From assembly GCF_003429105.1 (NCBI RefSeq), contig NZ_QVTD01000006.1, positions 124,001-188,000 of the forward strand: a stretch of 64,000 nt of DNA. The letters are read 5' to 3'. This DNA is from Peribacillus glennii. GTDB taxonomy: Bacteria > Bacillota > Bacilli > Bacillales > DSM-1321. Below are positions 19,831 to 28,147 of this stretch, in pieces; positions within the stretch are counted from its first letter, which is position 1, and the number at the start of each line of letters is the position of its first letter. Under the pieces are notes generated by a model. It was not told where the DNA came from, made no database searches, and saw only the letters and a list, made by a program, of their open reading frames with translations. The position numbers and the translations under genes are program-made.

Positions 19831-20601
19831 TCACAGTTGAAATTCAACTAATTTATTTGCCAGGTCATCGCTTTTCATAAAGGTTTCACCTACGAGAATG
19901 GCATCGGCACCGGCCGATTTTACCCGGAGCACATCTTCTTTCGTCTTCATCCCGCTCTCGCTTATCAGGGCACTTGATGACTTGCCAAGTTCTTTCGCAA
20001 GCCTTTCCGTGACTGCCAAATCGACTTCGAATGTCTTTAAATTCCGGTTGTTGATCCCGATCATTTCCACCCCCATGCCCGCCGCACGTTCCAGTTCGTG
20101 CTCGTTATGCACCTCGGTTATTACCTCAAGGCCGACGCCCTTTGCGAAGTGATAGAGTTCCTTTTGCCTTTCGGCGCTAAGGGCTGCGACAATCAGCAGA
20201 ATCACATCCGCCCCTGCTTTCCTCGCCCGGTCGATCTGGATTTCATCAATAATGAAATCCTTGCAAAGAAGCGGAACGCCCACAGCAGCACGCACGGCCT
20301 CCAAATCTGAAAACGAGCCTTTGAAAAACTCGGAATCCGTCAAAACGGATATCCCTGCTACACCATTCGACTCATAAATGGCGGCCTGCCGGGCAGGGAT
20401 GACATCCAGAGAAATATTTCCCTTGGAAGGGGATGCCCGTTTGATTTCCGCAATAATGTCGATTGTAGGGTTATGCTTTATCACGTTGAATAAAGACCTG
20501 CATTCTCTGGCATATTCATTACTCATCATGTACCCGCTCTCCTTTAGAACAGCTACTTCTTTTGCTTTATGAGCCAGAATCTTCGATAAGATATCTCCCA
20601 T
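19831..20601 (-). CDS. trpC: Indole-3-glycerol phosphate synthase
   Basis: Ring closure of CdRP to indole-3-glycerol phosphate. 256 residues with IAEIKRASPSKG (catalytic Glu/Lys), LLCKDFIIDEIQI and NNRNLKTF motifs and the C-terminal phosphate site ILVGETFM. ATG at 20601 directly follows the TAA of trpD, with GGAG 8 nt upstream inside trpD, so translation is coupled. Confidence 0.97.
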   Translation of the reverse strand: MGDILSKILAHKAKEVAVLKESGYMMSNEYARECRSLFNVIKHNPTIDIIAEIKRASPSKGNISLDVIPARQAAIYESNGVAGISVLTDSEFFKGSFSDLEAVRAAVGVPLLCKDFIIDEIQIDRARKAGADVILLIVAALSAERQKELYHFAKGVGLEVITEVHNEHELERAAGMGVEMIGINNRNLKTFEVDLAVTERLAKELGKSSSALISESGMKTKEDVLRVKSAGADAILVGETFMKSDDLANKLVEFQL

Positions 20602-21624
20602 TTAAATCACTCCGCTTTTAGTTCGATTATAAGAAATAAGTGTTTCCAATTTATTCAAAGCTTTTCCGCTATCGATGCTTTCTTTCGCTAGAGCGACTCC
20701 CTCTTGAATCGTCTCTGCCTTGCCATTTGTGAAAATCCCGACACCGGCATTCAGCAATACCGTATCTCGGTATGCCCCCTTTTTTCCTTTTAACACGTTC
20801 AACAGGATTTGGCTGTTTTCCGCAGCATCTCCTCCTCTTATGGCCTGATTGTCATAAACAGGAAGGTTTACTTCTTCGGGGTGGAGGGTGAAGCGTTTGG
20901 TATTCCCGTTATCCAGCAATATAAGATTGTTTGTGCCCTGAAGGCTTGCTTCATCCATATTTCCTGCCCCGTTCACAATAACCGCTCTTTTCCTTCCTAG
21001 GGAATGGAGCACCTTGGAGAAGGGCTCCAGCATATCTTGCCGGTAAACCCCAAGCAGCTGTGATGTCAATTCCACAGGATTGGTCAACGGGCCGATTAAG
21101 TTGAACACGGTCGCTATTTTTAATTCACGCCTGATTTTCATGATCCTGGCCATTTTTGGGTGAATATGCGGAGCGAATAAGAAAGCGATCCCGTTTTCGA
21201 TTAATAATTCTTCCACCTCAGAAGGTCCTGCCTGTAAATCAACCCCTAGCTTTTCAAGTACATCGGCGCTTCCTGTCTTGCTGGAAACACTTCTGTTACC
21301 ATGTTTTGCGATTGTGATGCCGGCTCCTGCGATAACAAAAGCTGATGTCGTACTGATGTTGAAGCTTTGCGACCCATCCCCGCCTGTTCCGCAGTTGTCC
21401 ATAACATCATCAAACCTGCGCGTGATACGGAGCGCTTTTTTCCTCAGCACCTGTACAAGGTTTGCAATTTCATCGGAAGATTCGCCTTTCGACTTAAGGG
21501 CAATCAGAAAGGCCGCAATTTCACTGTCCGATATTTCTTCAGAAAATAAGGACTCAGCCGCAAGCGTCATTTCTTCTTCAGAAAGCGTCGTTCTATCCGT
21601 TAATTTTTCCAGAAATAATTTCAT
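20602..21624 (-). CDS. trpD: Anthranilate phosphoribosyltransferase
   Basis: Transfers phosphoribosyl from PRPP to anthranilate. 340 residues; the class IV PRT signature DNCGTGGDGSQSFNIST binds PRPP, with KHGNRSVSSKTGSADVLE and the second metal site region NGAGNMDEAS. ATG at 21624 has GGGAGG 10 nt upstream and overlaps the end of trpG by 32 nt. Confidence 0.97.
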   Translation of the reverse strand: MKLFLEKLTDRTTLSEEEMTLAAESLFSEEISDSEIAAFLIALKSKGESSDEIANLVQVLRKKALRITRRFDDVMDNCGTGGDGSQSFNISTTSAFVIAGAGITIAKHGNRSVSSKTGSADVLEKLGVDLQAGPSEVEELLIENGIAFLFAPHIHPKMARIMKIRRELKIATVFNLIGPLTNPVELTSQLLGVYRQDMLEPFSKVLHSLGRKRAVIVNGAGNMDEASLQGTNNLILLDNGNTKRFTLHPEEVNLPVYDNQAIRGGDAAENSQILLNVLKGKKGAYRDTVLLNAGVGIFTNGKAETIQEGVALAKESIDSGKALNKLETLISYNRTKSGVI

Positions 21625-22207
21625 TGTCTTTTAGCCTCCCAGCCTGTTTGATAAATTCATGCAATAATTTTTTCCCTGATTTTGTCCCAATGGATTCCGG
21701 GTGGAACTGGACCCCGTACACCGGCAGTGAAATATGCCGGATGGCCATGATTTCACCATCCGTCATATCGGTTGCCATAATCTCAAATTCTGGAGGAACT
21801 GTATTTCGGTCCACCACCAATGAATGGTATCTCATTACCTCAAGAGGCTGGGGCTGATATTCAAAAAGCCCTTGGCCATTGTGCGTGATTGGCGATGTTT
21901 TCCCATGGCATATCCGCTTAGCCTGTATGATTTCCGCTCCAAAAGCAGCGGCAATTGCCTGGTGTCCAAGGCACACACCGAGTATTGGCACCGATTCATA
22001 AAACCGCTGGATCAAAGGGATGCAAATGCCCGCTTCTTCAGGCCGGCCAGGCCCCGGGGAAATGATGATAGCTTCCGGGTTCAGGATTTCTATATCTTCC
22101 AATGTGACGGCATCGTTTCTTTTGACCAAAATGTCATCATTCAGCTCGGCCATATATTGATAAAGGTTATAAGTAAATGAATCATAATTATCAATTAACA
22201 AAATCAT
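21593..22207 (-). CDS. trpG: Anthranilate synthase component II (glutamine amidotransferase)
   Basis: Glutaminase subunit supplying ammonia to TrpE. 204 residues; class I amidotransferase triad: Cys in GVCLGHQ (about residue 79), His and Glu in QFHPESI. SPGPGRPEEAG forms the oxyanion region. It is inside the trp operon, unlike B. subtilis, where the amphibolic pabA/trpG sits in the folate operon. ATG at 22207 with GGAGG 9 nt upstream; overlaps trpE by 17 nt. Confidence 0.96.
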   Translation of the reverse strand: MILLIDNYDSFTYNLYQYMAELNDDILVKRNDAVTLEDIEILNPEAIIISPGPGRPEEAGICIPLIQRFYESVPILGVCLGHQAIAAAFGAEIIQAKRICHGKTSPITHNGQGLFEYQPQPLEVMRYHSLVVDRNTVPPEFEIMATDMTDGEIMAIRHISLPVYGVQFHPESIGTKSGKKLLHEFIKQAGRLKDNEIISGKING

Positions 22208-23588
22208 GTTCGGCTTCCTCCATCAGTGTTAGCGACTTCGCTTTATTAATCGTTTCCTCATATTCTTTTTCGGGAACGGAATCATACACAATTCCCGCTC
22301 CGGCCTGTACATAAGCAATGTTATCTTTAATGATCATTGTCCTGATTGCAAGGGCCATATCCAGGTCACCGTTAAAAGAAATATAGCCGATTGCCCCTGA
22401 ATAAAGGCCTCGTTTTACATTTTCGAGCCTGTTGATAATATTCATCGCTTCAATTTTTGGAGCCCCTGACACGGTTCCGGCAGGCAGGCACACTGCCAAT
22501 GAATCAAGTCCGGTTATGCCGTCAAGCAATTCCCCTGACACTTCTGACACTAAGTGCATGACATATTGATAGCGTTCAATCACCATAGAGGAAGTAATAT
22601 CGATGGAACCTACCTTGCTTACCCTCCCAAGGTCGTTCCTTCCTAGATCTACAAGCATTTGATGTTCCGCGATTTCTTTCTCATCCGATAACAGTGTTCT
22701 TTCCATTAAATGATCCTCTTCCTCATTGCTTCCGCGAGGCCTTGTACCCGCGATTGGATTCAGGGTCACCGTCCTGCCCCTTGCCTTCATCATGCTTTCA
22801 GGAGAGGAGCCAAGCACCGCATATCGTTCAAAATCCAGATAGAACATGTATGGTGAAGGATTTTTGACCCGGAGCCTTCGGTAGACCTCGAATGGGCTGC
22901 CATGAAATTCGGAAGTGAAGCGCTGCGAAAGCACGATTTGAAAAATCTTACCGGCAATGATTGATTCTTTTGCTTCTTCCACCATTTCTTCAAACCGTGA
23001 TTTGGTTACGGATGGCTTGAAGATCAAGGAACCTTTCTCAAGTCCGGAAACCGGCGTCTCTGCCTCCAGCAGCTTCTTCAACGTGTCCATACGGCCTGTT
23101 AGCTCTGATTCTTTTTCATCAAGCACAACCAAATGGATTTTTTGACGGGCATGGTCGAAAACGACCAGTTCCCTAAAAACCATGAAGTGTGCGTCCGGCA
23201 TTTCCAGCTCATCAGAAGGGACCGTGCCGATTTCTTCATATTGGCGGATCACATCATAACCGAAAAATCCGATTGCCCCTCCATGGAACGGGAATGGCAA
23301 ATCTTTGTCCGTTTCGGCTAAGATTTCATGTTTTAAGAAATCGATGATTTTGCCTTGAACCATTTTCTCTTCATCGTTTTTCAAATCGATGACAGTAATC
23401 TCGCTTCCTGATGCCAGAATTTCAACAGTGGGGCTGCTTCCCAAATAAGAGTAGCGGCCGTCTCCTTCATGCTTATTTGAGCTTTCGAGGAGGAATTTCT
23501 TTTTTCCTTTCAGCCTTTGAAACAGGGAGACAGGGGTATGGGTATCCCCTTCCAGCGTCTCCACTCTGGATAATAATTTGTTATTCAC
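22191..23588 (-). CDS. trpE: Anthranilate synthase component I
   Basis: Converts chorismate and ammonia to anthranilate; feedback-inhibited by tryptophan through the LLES motif (FLLESSN near residue 35). About 465 residues with the chorismate-binding signatures PEKEYEETINKA, IAGTRPRGSNEEED and QAGAGIVYDS. The start is uncertain: GTG at 23588 is preferred because AAAGGAGAA ends about 9 nt upstream, whereas GTG at 23597 is only 2 nt from it. First gene of trpEGDCFBA, directly behind the T-box leader. Confidence 0.96.
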   Translation of the reverse strand: MNNKLLSRVETLEGDTHTPVSLFQRLKGKKKFLLESSNKHEGDGRYSYLGSSPTVEILASGSEITVIDLKNDEEKMVQGKIIDFLKHEILAETDKDLPFPFHGGAIGFFGYDVIRQYEEIGTVPSDELEMPDAHFMVFRELVVFDHARQKIHLVVLDEKESELTGRMDTLKKLLEAETPVSGLEKGSLIFKPSVTKSRFEEMVEEAKESIIAGKIFQIVLSQRFTSEFHGSPFEVYRRLRVKNPSPYMFYLDFERYAVLGSSPESMMKARGRTVTLNPIAGTRPRGSNEEEDHLMERTLLSDEKEIAEHQMLVDLGRNDLGRVSKVGSIDITSSMVIERYQYVMHLVSEVSGELLDGITGLDSLAVCLPAGTVSGAPKIEAMNIINRLENVKRGLYSGAIGYISFNGDLDMALAIRTMIIKDNIAYVQAGAGIVYDSVPEKEYEETINKAKSLTLMEEAEHDFVN

Positions 23589-23614
23589 ATCTATCACTTC
23601 TCCTTTTTTCCGTA

Positions 23615-23907
23615 TAAAAAAATCCCCTGCAAACAGAAAAATCCTGCTTGCAGGGGACGATTCATTTACCGCGGTGCCACCCCTGTTGGAAGGCCTTGCT
23701 TCATATGCCCTCCCACTTTGTCAGGTACAGACAAAGTCTGATACCTTATCCCGTTAACGGTGGGTTCCGTGCTCCACTACTTATTGTTCAGGGAGCCTCC
23801 CGCAAGTCCATTCGCCCTATTATATCGTGCCGGTTCCCAGCTACCCGGCTCTCTTTAACGAATCTAAAAAGGTTACTTGCTCCTGCGGTTCGCGATTTAT
23901 CTTTATT
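23615..23907 (-). promoter_or_regulatory. T-box riboswitch, promoter-distal copy adjoining trpE (Trp specifier)
   Basis: Read on the - strand: AGAGAGCCGGG motif of stem I, the specifier loop GCGAATGGAC with a UGG codon at 23810-23808, the T-box core GGGTGGCACCGCGG (about 23684-23671), and an intrinsic terminator CCCCTGCAAGCAG...CTGTTTGCAGGGG followed by TTTTTTT (23657-23615). Uncharged tRNA-Trp should pair with UGG and the T-box core and favour the antiterminator, letting trpE be transcribed. Confidence 0.9.
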
Positions 23908-24185
23908 AAAAAAACACAAAAAGGGCCCCCATCCAAAGGACGAGGAACCCGTGGTACCACCTTTATTAGCATAAAAAGCTCACTTAAACAGCATCCAAAA
24001 AGAATGCCTGCCTCTTGTAACGATGAGACCTGTTCGCCAAAGCCTACTCTCCTGATGGGTTTCGGTTTGGAGCTCGGAAGCCCATTCACAATACGGTACA
24101 AACCGGTTCTCACCAACCACCGGCTCTCTAAAATTGCACCCGTAAAGCTACTATTCTTCTTCAACGCCGTTTTATCATTTTCTTA
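23908..24185 (-). promoter_or_regulatory. T-box riboswitch, promoter-proximal copy (Trp specifier)
   Basis: A second full T-box directly upstream of the first: AGAGAGCCGGTGGTTGG in stem I, specifier loop GTGAATGGGC with UGG at 24084-24082, core AAGGTGGTACCACGG (about 23965-23951), and a GU-rich terminator stem ending in CCC with TTTTTGTGTTTTTTT. Both copies read the same codon, so the operon must pass two Trp-dependent terminators in series. Tandem trp T-boxes are known in some Bacillaceae. Confidence 0.88.
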
Positions 24186-24191
24186 TTTAAC

Positions 24192-24221
24192 ATCATAAAA
24201 CTTTTCAATATTCCCTGTCAA
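24192..24221 (-). promoter_or_regulatory. trp operon sigma-A promoter
   Basis: On the - strand a consensus TTGACA (24221-24216), 18-nt spacer and TATGAT (24197-24192), placing the start about 24185, right at the beginning of the first T-box. Confidence 0.8.
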
Positions 24222-24245
24222 GAAATATTTCTGAAAAATAAAAAA

Positions 24246-24518
24246 TTACTTCATGGAAACAGATTCACCGTCAGACATTTCCTTTGCCTTCTTCATGACC
24301 AAAAAGGCGGAATAGCCGCTTGATTGCTGGAATTCATCCGTATATTTTTTTTCATCAGCCTTTCCGGGTACAATCTCCTTGAACCGCCGGTAGGCAGACA
24401 TCAACTCCACTTTTTGGATCTTGCTCTCATACGCCTTTTCGACTGCTTCAAAAAAACGGATTACATCGACGATTTCTTCGGTCGTCCAATCCATTTCCAT
24501 TGGATATTGATAGTCCAT
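24246..24518 (-). CDS. yktA: UPF0223 family protein YktA
   Basis: A 90-residue acidic helical protein matching B. subtilis YktA: DYQYPMEMDWTTEEIVDVI at the start and YRRFKEIVPGKADEKK in the middle. Function unknown. ATG at 24518 follows AGGTGATG. In B. subtilis it adjoins yktB; here the two are separated by the 7-kb trp operon. Confidence 0.9.
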   Translation of the reverse strand: MDYQYPMEMDWTTEEIVDVIRFFEAVEKAYESKIQKVELMSAYRRFKEIVPGKADEKKYTDEFQQSSGYSAFLVMKKAKEMSDGESVSMK

Positions 24519-24583
24519 CAATCATCACCTGCTTGCGATTTTATTTGGGGCATGTCGTGATAATTCTTTATACGCTGCATTTG

Positions 24584-25543
24584 TTACCTTGCCCATTTTT
24601 CCCGGATAGCTTCCGCTTCTATTATCATCCTTTCAAAAAGCTCGGCCACCGTCGGAACATCATGAATCAATCCCATCACCTGTCCTGCCCAGGCAAATCC
24701 ATTATCCGGTTCGCCATCGTGGATATACCGTTTATTCGCTTCACCGCTTATGTAATCTTTCAATGCCTCATACGTGCCTTGTTCTTTTTCCATCTCAAGG
24801 ATTTTATCTGTCCAGGAATTGGAAATCGTTCTTGCCGGGGCGCCGAGCGTTCGTTTTATGACGACAGTATCCGTTTCAGTCCCCTTTATTAATGCTTGTT
24901 TATAGATATCATGGGCATCAACGCATTCTTTTGTGGCGATAAACCTTGTTCCCATTTCTATGCCTTCTGCCCCCAATGATAAGCCTGCCATCAGCCCGCG
25001 GCCATCCCCAAATCCACCTGAAGCGATCACTGGAATTGACACTGAATCAACCACCTGCGGAATCAAAACTGTCGTGCCGATATCATCCCTTCCTAAGTGG
25101 CCGCCGCCTTCCTGCCCGACAACCATAACTGCATCGGCCCCTAATTCCTCCGCTTTTACTGCCTGCCTTCTGGCCGCAACCAAAACAAGCTTCTTGACAT
25201 TTGTTCCTTTCAATAGCTCAAAAAAGGGAGCCGGGTTCCCGCCTGTTACCGAGATAACGGAAACTCCCTCATCGAGTGCGGCTTCCACGAAATCGGCGTA
25301 TGTCCGGTTATACTGTCCGATTGCAAAATTTACGCCAAACGGTTTGTCTGTCATCCTGTTTGTTTTTCGGATCTCTTCCCGCAGCTGCCCGGGATCCTTG
25401 AGGCTCATTGCGGTGACCTGCCCCAGTCCGCCTGCATTCGAGACGGCAGCGGCAAGCTCTGAATATGCCAGATACGCAAGCCCTCCCTGAATTATCGGAT
25501 ATTGAATGCCAAGCAGTTCTGTAACCCTGGTATTCCAATCCAT
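24584..25543 (-). CDS. Nitronate monooxygenase-like FMN enzyme (2-nitropropane dioxygenase family)
   Basis: A 319-residue FMN-dependent TIM-barrel protein. Family signatures: PIIQGGLAYLAYSELAAAVS near the start, the FMN phosphate region VVGQEGGGHLGR with the catalytic-type His, and IPVIASGGFGDGRGL plus EGIEMGTRFIATKE. This family contains nitronate monooxygenases and FabK-type enoyl-ACP reductases; FabK cannot be excluded from sequence alone, but no fatty-acid gene is nearby. ATG at 25543 is chosen for GGGAGGGG 7 nt upstream. Confidence 0.82.
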   Translation of the reverse strand: MDWNTRVTELLGIQYPIIQGGLAYLAYSELAAAVSNAGGLGQVTAMSLKDPGQLREEIRKTNRMTDKPFGVNFAIGQYNRTYADFVEAALDEGVSVISVTGGNPAPFFELLKGTNVKKLVLVAARRQAVKAEELGADAVMVVGQEGGGHLGRDDIGTTVLIPQVVDSVSIPVIASGGFGDGRGLMAGLSLGAEGIEMGTRFIATKECVDAHDIYKQALIKGTETDTVVIKRTLGAPARTISNSWTDKILEMEKEQGTYEALKDYISGEANKRYIHDGEPDNGFAWAGQVMGLIHDVPTVAELFERMIIEAEAIREKWAR

Positions 25544-25660
25544 TAGGTTTCCCCTCCCTATCATATAATCCTTCTCTATCCAGTCTAAATAATCCAGGAT
25601 GAGAAAACCAGAATTTTCTCTCAATTCTCTTTAGAAAATCAAATTAGCAATATTGTTGAG

Positions 25661-25795
25661 TTTTTGGCTCTACTACAGCGAAACCGCACAGGCCAAGGAG
25701 CAGGCAAGCTTTTTCACCTGTGTTCAGTTGGCCTGTCCCATTCAGCTTTCCTGAGAAGCATGTGACACTATCGTTCTTATGATAGAGCCGAAAAA
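25661..25795. repeat. Dispersed repeat family C, copy 1, with short terminal inverted repeats
   Basis: Bounded by TTTTTGGCTCTA (25661-25672) and TAGAGCCGAAAAA (25783-25795), which are inverted copies. Its core GGCCAAGGAG...GCAAGCTTT...CAGTTGG...TTCAGCTTT.CTGA matches copies at about 42945 and 43876. Size and end structure resemble a small non-coding mobile element, but no target duplication is obvious. Confidence 0.55.
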
Positions 25796-25909
25796 TATAT
25801 GGTAGGCGGTTAGTTTAAATTCATATATTAAACTAAATTTATATGTCATGCTCCGTTGTAAAAAATAATTTCTTTGCAAACACTACCATTGATGCTATAA
25901 TTCATTTGT

Positions 25910-26230
25910 TTTGTTAGAAAATCGGAAGCGCTGTTAGGAACGTCGGCTAATCCCTGCCACGTCCGTGGCTAACATTGACGTTAACACAAGGTATGCGTCC
26001 ACCAAACGTTTGGCAGCCAAAAAAATCTTTAACTTACATCCGTGTGCAAGTGAGAGAGGCATAAGACGAACTGCGCAGGAAAACTAGTAAGCATGGACTA
26101 AAGCTTTTCAAGTGCTGTTGCTAACGCCGACGTCAGCAGAAAGAATGTTTTTCCCTGAAGGCTTCGGTCAAAAAACTTTGATTTTTTGGTGACATCGTGC
26201 GGCAAGCGAGAGGCTGGGCGCTGTAGCTAG
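25910..26230. repeat. Intergenic element with imperfect palindromes (type E, copy 2)
   Basis: Within the gene-free stretch 25544-26280 upstream of speA. Contains CTAACGCCGACGTCAG and GGTGACATCG (complementary cores), then GCTGGGCGCTGTAGCTAGAC. Shares short blocks and their order with 14225-14500. No open frame. Confidence 0.4.
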
Positions 26231-26280
26231 ACATTATACTATTAATAGTAAATAAAAAATAAAAGAGGTGTTACGAAGAA

Positions 26281-27759
26281 TTGTCTCAAAATGATACACC
26301 CTTGTTCACTGGTTTAATCCAGCATGCTAAAAAAAACCCTGTCCAATTCCATATTCCCGGACACAAAAAAGGAACCGGCATTGACCCTGAATTCCGCGAA
26401 TTCATCGGCGATAACGCGTTAGCCATCGATTTAATCAATATTGCTCCATTGGATGACCTCCATCAGCCAAAGGGCATTATCAAGCAAGCCCAGGACCTGG
26501 CAGCTGAAGCGTTCGGCGCGGACCATACCTTTTTTTCCGTCCAGGGTACAAGCGGAGCAATCATGACGATGGTTATGGCTGTTTGCGGACCTGGGGATAA
26601 AATCATTGTTCCGAGGAACGTGCATAAATCCGTCATGTCCGGAATCGTGTTTTCAGGGGCTGTCCCTATTTTTATCCATCCTGAAATAGACGAAAACCTT
26701 GGCATTTCGCACGGGATTACTACAGAATCTGTTGAACATGCACTTGAACAGCATCCGGATGCAAAAGGATTGCTGGTCATCAACCCGACGTACTTTGGCA
26801 TATCAGCAGATTTAAGAAAAATCGTAGAAATCGCCCACTCTTATGATGTACCAGTATTGGTTGATGAGGCGCATGGCGTACATATCCACTTCCACGATGA
26901 GCTGCCAATGTCCGCAATGGAAGCAGGTGCCGATATGGCAGCCACAAGCGTACATAAGCTCGGTGGATCCATGACCCAGAGCTCCATCCTTAATGTGCGG
27001 GAAGGGCTTGTCTCTGTGCAGCGTGTCCAATCCATACTAAGCATGTTAACGACCACGTCCACATCATATCTTTTGCTGGCGTCTCTTGACGTTGCAAGAA
27101 AAAGGCTTGCAACTGAAGGCAGGGAATTAATCTCACAGACGATTGCACTTGCTGATTATATCCGTGATGAAGTAAACAAAATCCCTGACCTGTATTGTGT
27201 CGGAAAAGAAATTCTCGGAACCAAGGCGACCTATGACCTGGATCCGACCAAGCTGATCATTTCCGTCAAGGATGTCGGGATAAGCGGTTATGATGTAGAA
27301 AAATGGCTAAGGGAGAAATATAATATCGAGGTTGAAATGTCGGATTTGTACAACATCCTATGTATTGTCACGCCAGGGGACACAAAAAAAGAGGCCGATT
27401 TATTGGTTGACGCCTTGAAGAACTTATCCGAAGAGTTCCGCAAATATATTGGCGATGAAGAAAAAGCTGAAACACAGGTGCTGCTCCCTAACATTCCATC
27501 CTTGGCGATGTCACCCCGTGATGCGTTTTATTCCGACACCGAAATCGTTCCTATAGATGATTCAGTAGGACGGATCATTGCTGAATTCATCATGGTATAT
27601 CCGCCGGGAATCCCCATTTTCATACCGGGGGAAATCATAAATAAAGATAATGTTGAATATATCAAGAAAAACCTGGAAGTAGGCTTGCCTGTACAGGGAC
27701 CTGAAGACAGTGACCTCAAGTTCCTGCGGGTAATCAAGGAATTTAAAGCAATTAAATAA
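26281..27759 (+). CDS. speA: Arginine decarboxylase
   Basis: PLP-dependent decarboxylation of arginine to agmatine, first step of polyamine synthesis. 492 residues, matching B. subtilis SpeA in length and throughout the sequence (QFHIPGHKKGTGIDPEF, FFSVQGTSGAIMTMVMA). PLP lysine in ATSVHKLGGS; aspartate of the cofactor site in VDEAHGVHIHF. The fold-type I Orn/Lys/Arg decarboxylase family also includes lysine decarboxylases, so specificity rests on orthology. The start is TTG at 26281 with AGAGGTG 10 nt upstream. Convergent with SR1. Confidence 0.95.
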   Translation: MSQNDTPLFTGLIQHAKKNPVQFHIPGHKKGTGIDPEFREFIGDNALAIDLINIAPLDDLHQPKGIIKQAQDLAAEAFGADHTFFSVQGTSGAIMTMVMAVCGPGDKIIVPRNVHKSVMSGIVFSGAVPIFIHPEIDENLGISHGITTESVEHALEQHPDAKGLLVINPTYFGISADLRKIVEIAHSYDVPVLVDEAHGVHIHFHDELPMSAMEAGADMAATSVHKLGGSMTQSSILNVREGLVSVQRVQSILSMLTTTSTSYLLLASLDVARKRLATEGRELISQTIALADYIRDEVNKIPDLYCVGKEILGTKATYDLDPTKLIISVKDVGISGYDVEKWLREKYNIEVEMSDLYNILCIVTPGDTKKEADLLVDALKNLSEEFRKYIGDEEKAETQVLLPNIPSLAMSPRDAFYSDTEIVPIDDSVGRIIAEFIMVYPPGIPIFIPGEIINKDNVEYIKKNLEVGLPVQGPEDSDLKFLRVIKEFKAIK

Positions 27760-27765
27760 AAAACA

Positions 27766-27797
27766 GAAAAAGGCCGACTGTGAAAGTCGGCCTTTTT
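27766..27797. terminator. Bidirectional terminator, speA / SR1
   Basis: AAAAAGGCCGACT-GTGA-AGTCGGCCTTTTT, symmetric, between the convergent speA and SR1 transcripts. Confidence 0.88.
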
Positions 27798-27808
27798 GAC
27801 AATTTATC

Positions 27809-27925
27809 CTATTCTTCAGTGACATCTTCCGGACAGCTTCCACATTGAGAATAGAGAACGCTTACTTTTTCATCCTCAAAATGATCAATTGTGTCATTGC
27901 AGTGTTTACATACGATTGTACCCAT
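27809..27925 (-). CDS. sr1P: SR1P, GapA-binding peptide
   Basis: A 38-residue peptide starting MGTIVCKHCNDTIDHFEDEKVS, closely matching B. subtilis SR1P (MGTIVC.DCN....FEDEKV) with its two cysteine pairs (CKHC; CGSC here). In B. subtilis the peptide binds glyceraldehyde-3-phosphate dehydrogenase GapA, stabilises gapA mRNA and promotes GapA interaction with RNase J1 (rnjA is at 39598). ATG at 27925 follows AAAGGGG by 8 nt. Confidence 0.88.
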   Translation of the reverse strand: MGTIVCKHCNDTIDHFEDEKVSVLYSQCGSCPEDVTEE

Positions 27926-27970
27926 TTTCCATTCCCCTTTCTAATAATAAAAAGTATTAGAAGCACTCAA

Positions 27971-28025
27971 TGAAAACGCTTTATCTTATTGATTCTATAA
28001 TAATATAACACAATTAATATTTCAA
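27971..28025 (-). promoter_or_regulatory. SR1 promoter with cre-like site
   Basis: Beyond the -35/-10 boxes (28025-27997), the palindromic TGAAAACGCTTTAT at 27971-27984 matches the catabolite-responsive element consensus TGWAANCGNTNWCA at 12 of 14 positions and would cover about +6 to +19. In B. subtilis SR1 is repressed on glucose mainly by CcpN with a minor CcpA effect, so a CcpA roadblock here is a reasonable inference. Confidence 0.5.
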
Positions 28026-28107
28026 GCCTATTTTGTATGTCACATTAAAAAAATTATTTACAAGATTTATATAGTTTTATTAAAAGTATGTCATAAATTC
28101 TGTAATT

Positions 28108-28147
28108 ATGAATAATAAAAAGGCCATACGGCCTTTTTATTATTCAT
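28108..28147. terminator. 18-bp perfect inverted repeat overlapping a stop codon
   Basis: ATGAATAATAAAAAGGCC-ATAC-GGCCTTTTTATTATTCAT. The GC core with T-run acts as a terminator for the gene at 28140-28436; the outer arm covers its last codon and stop. Confidence 0.75.

Larger units (their letters stand above)
27766..27990 (-). ncRNA. sr1: SR1 dual-function small RNA
   Basis: A transcription unit of about 225 nt inferred from promoter (TTGAAA at 28025-28020, 17-nt spacer, TATTAT at 28002-27997) to terminator, carrying the SR1P reading frame. In B. subtilis the 205-nt SR1 lies beside speA and between it and the pdh operon, base-pairs with ahrC mRNA and encodes SR1P; position, direction and size agree here. 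The boundaries are predicted, and base-pairing with an ahrC mRNA cannot be tested from this window. Confidence 0.75.
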
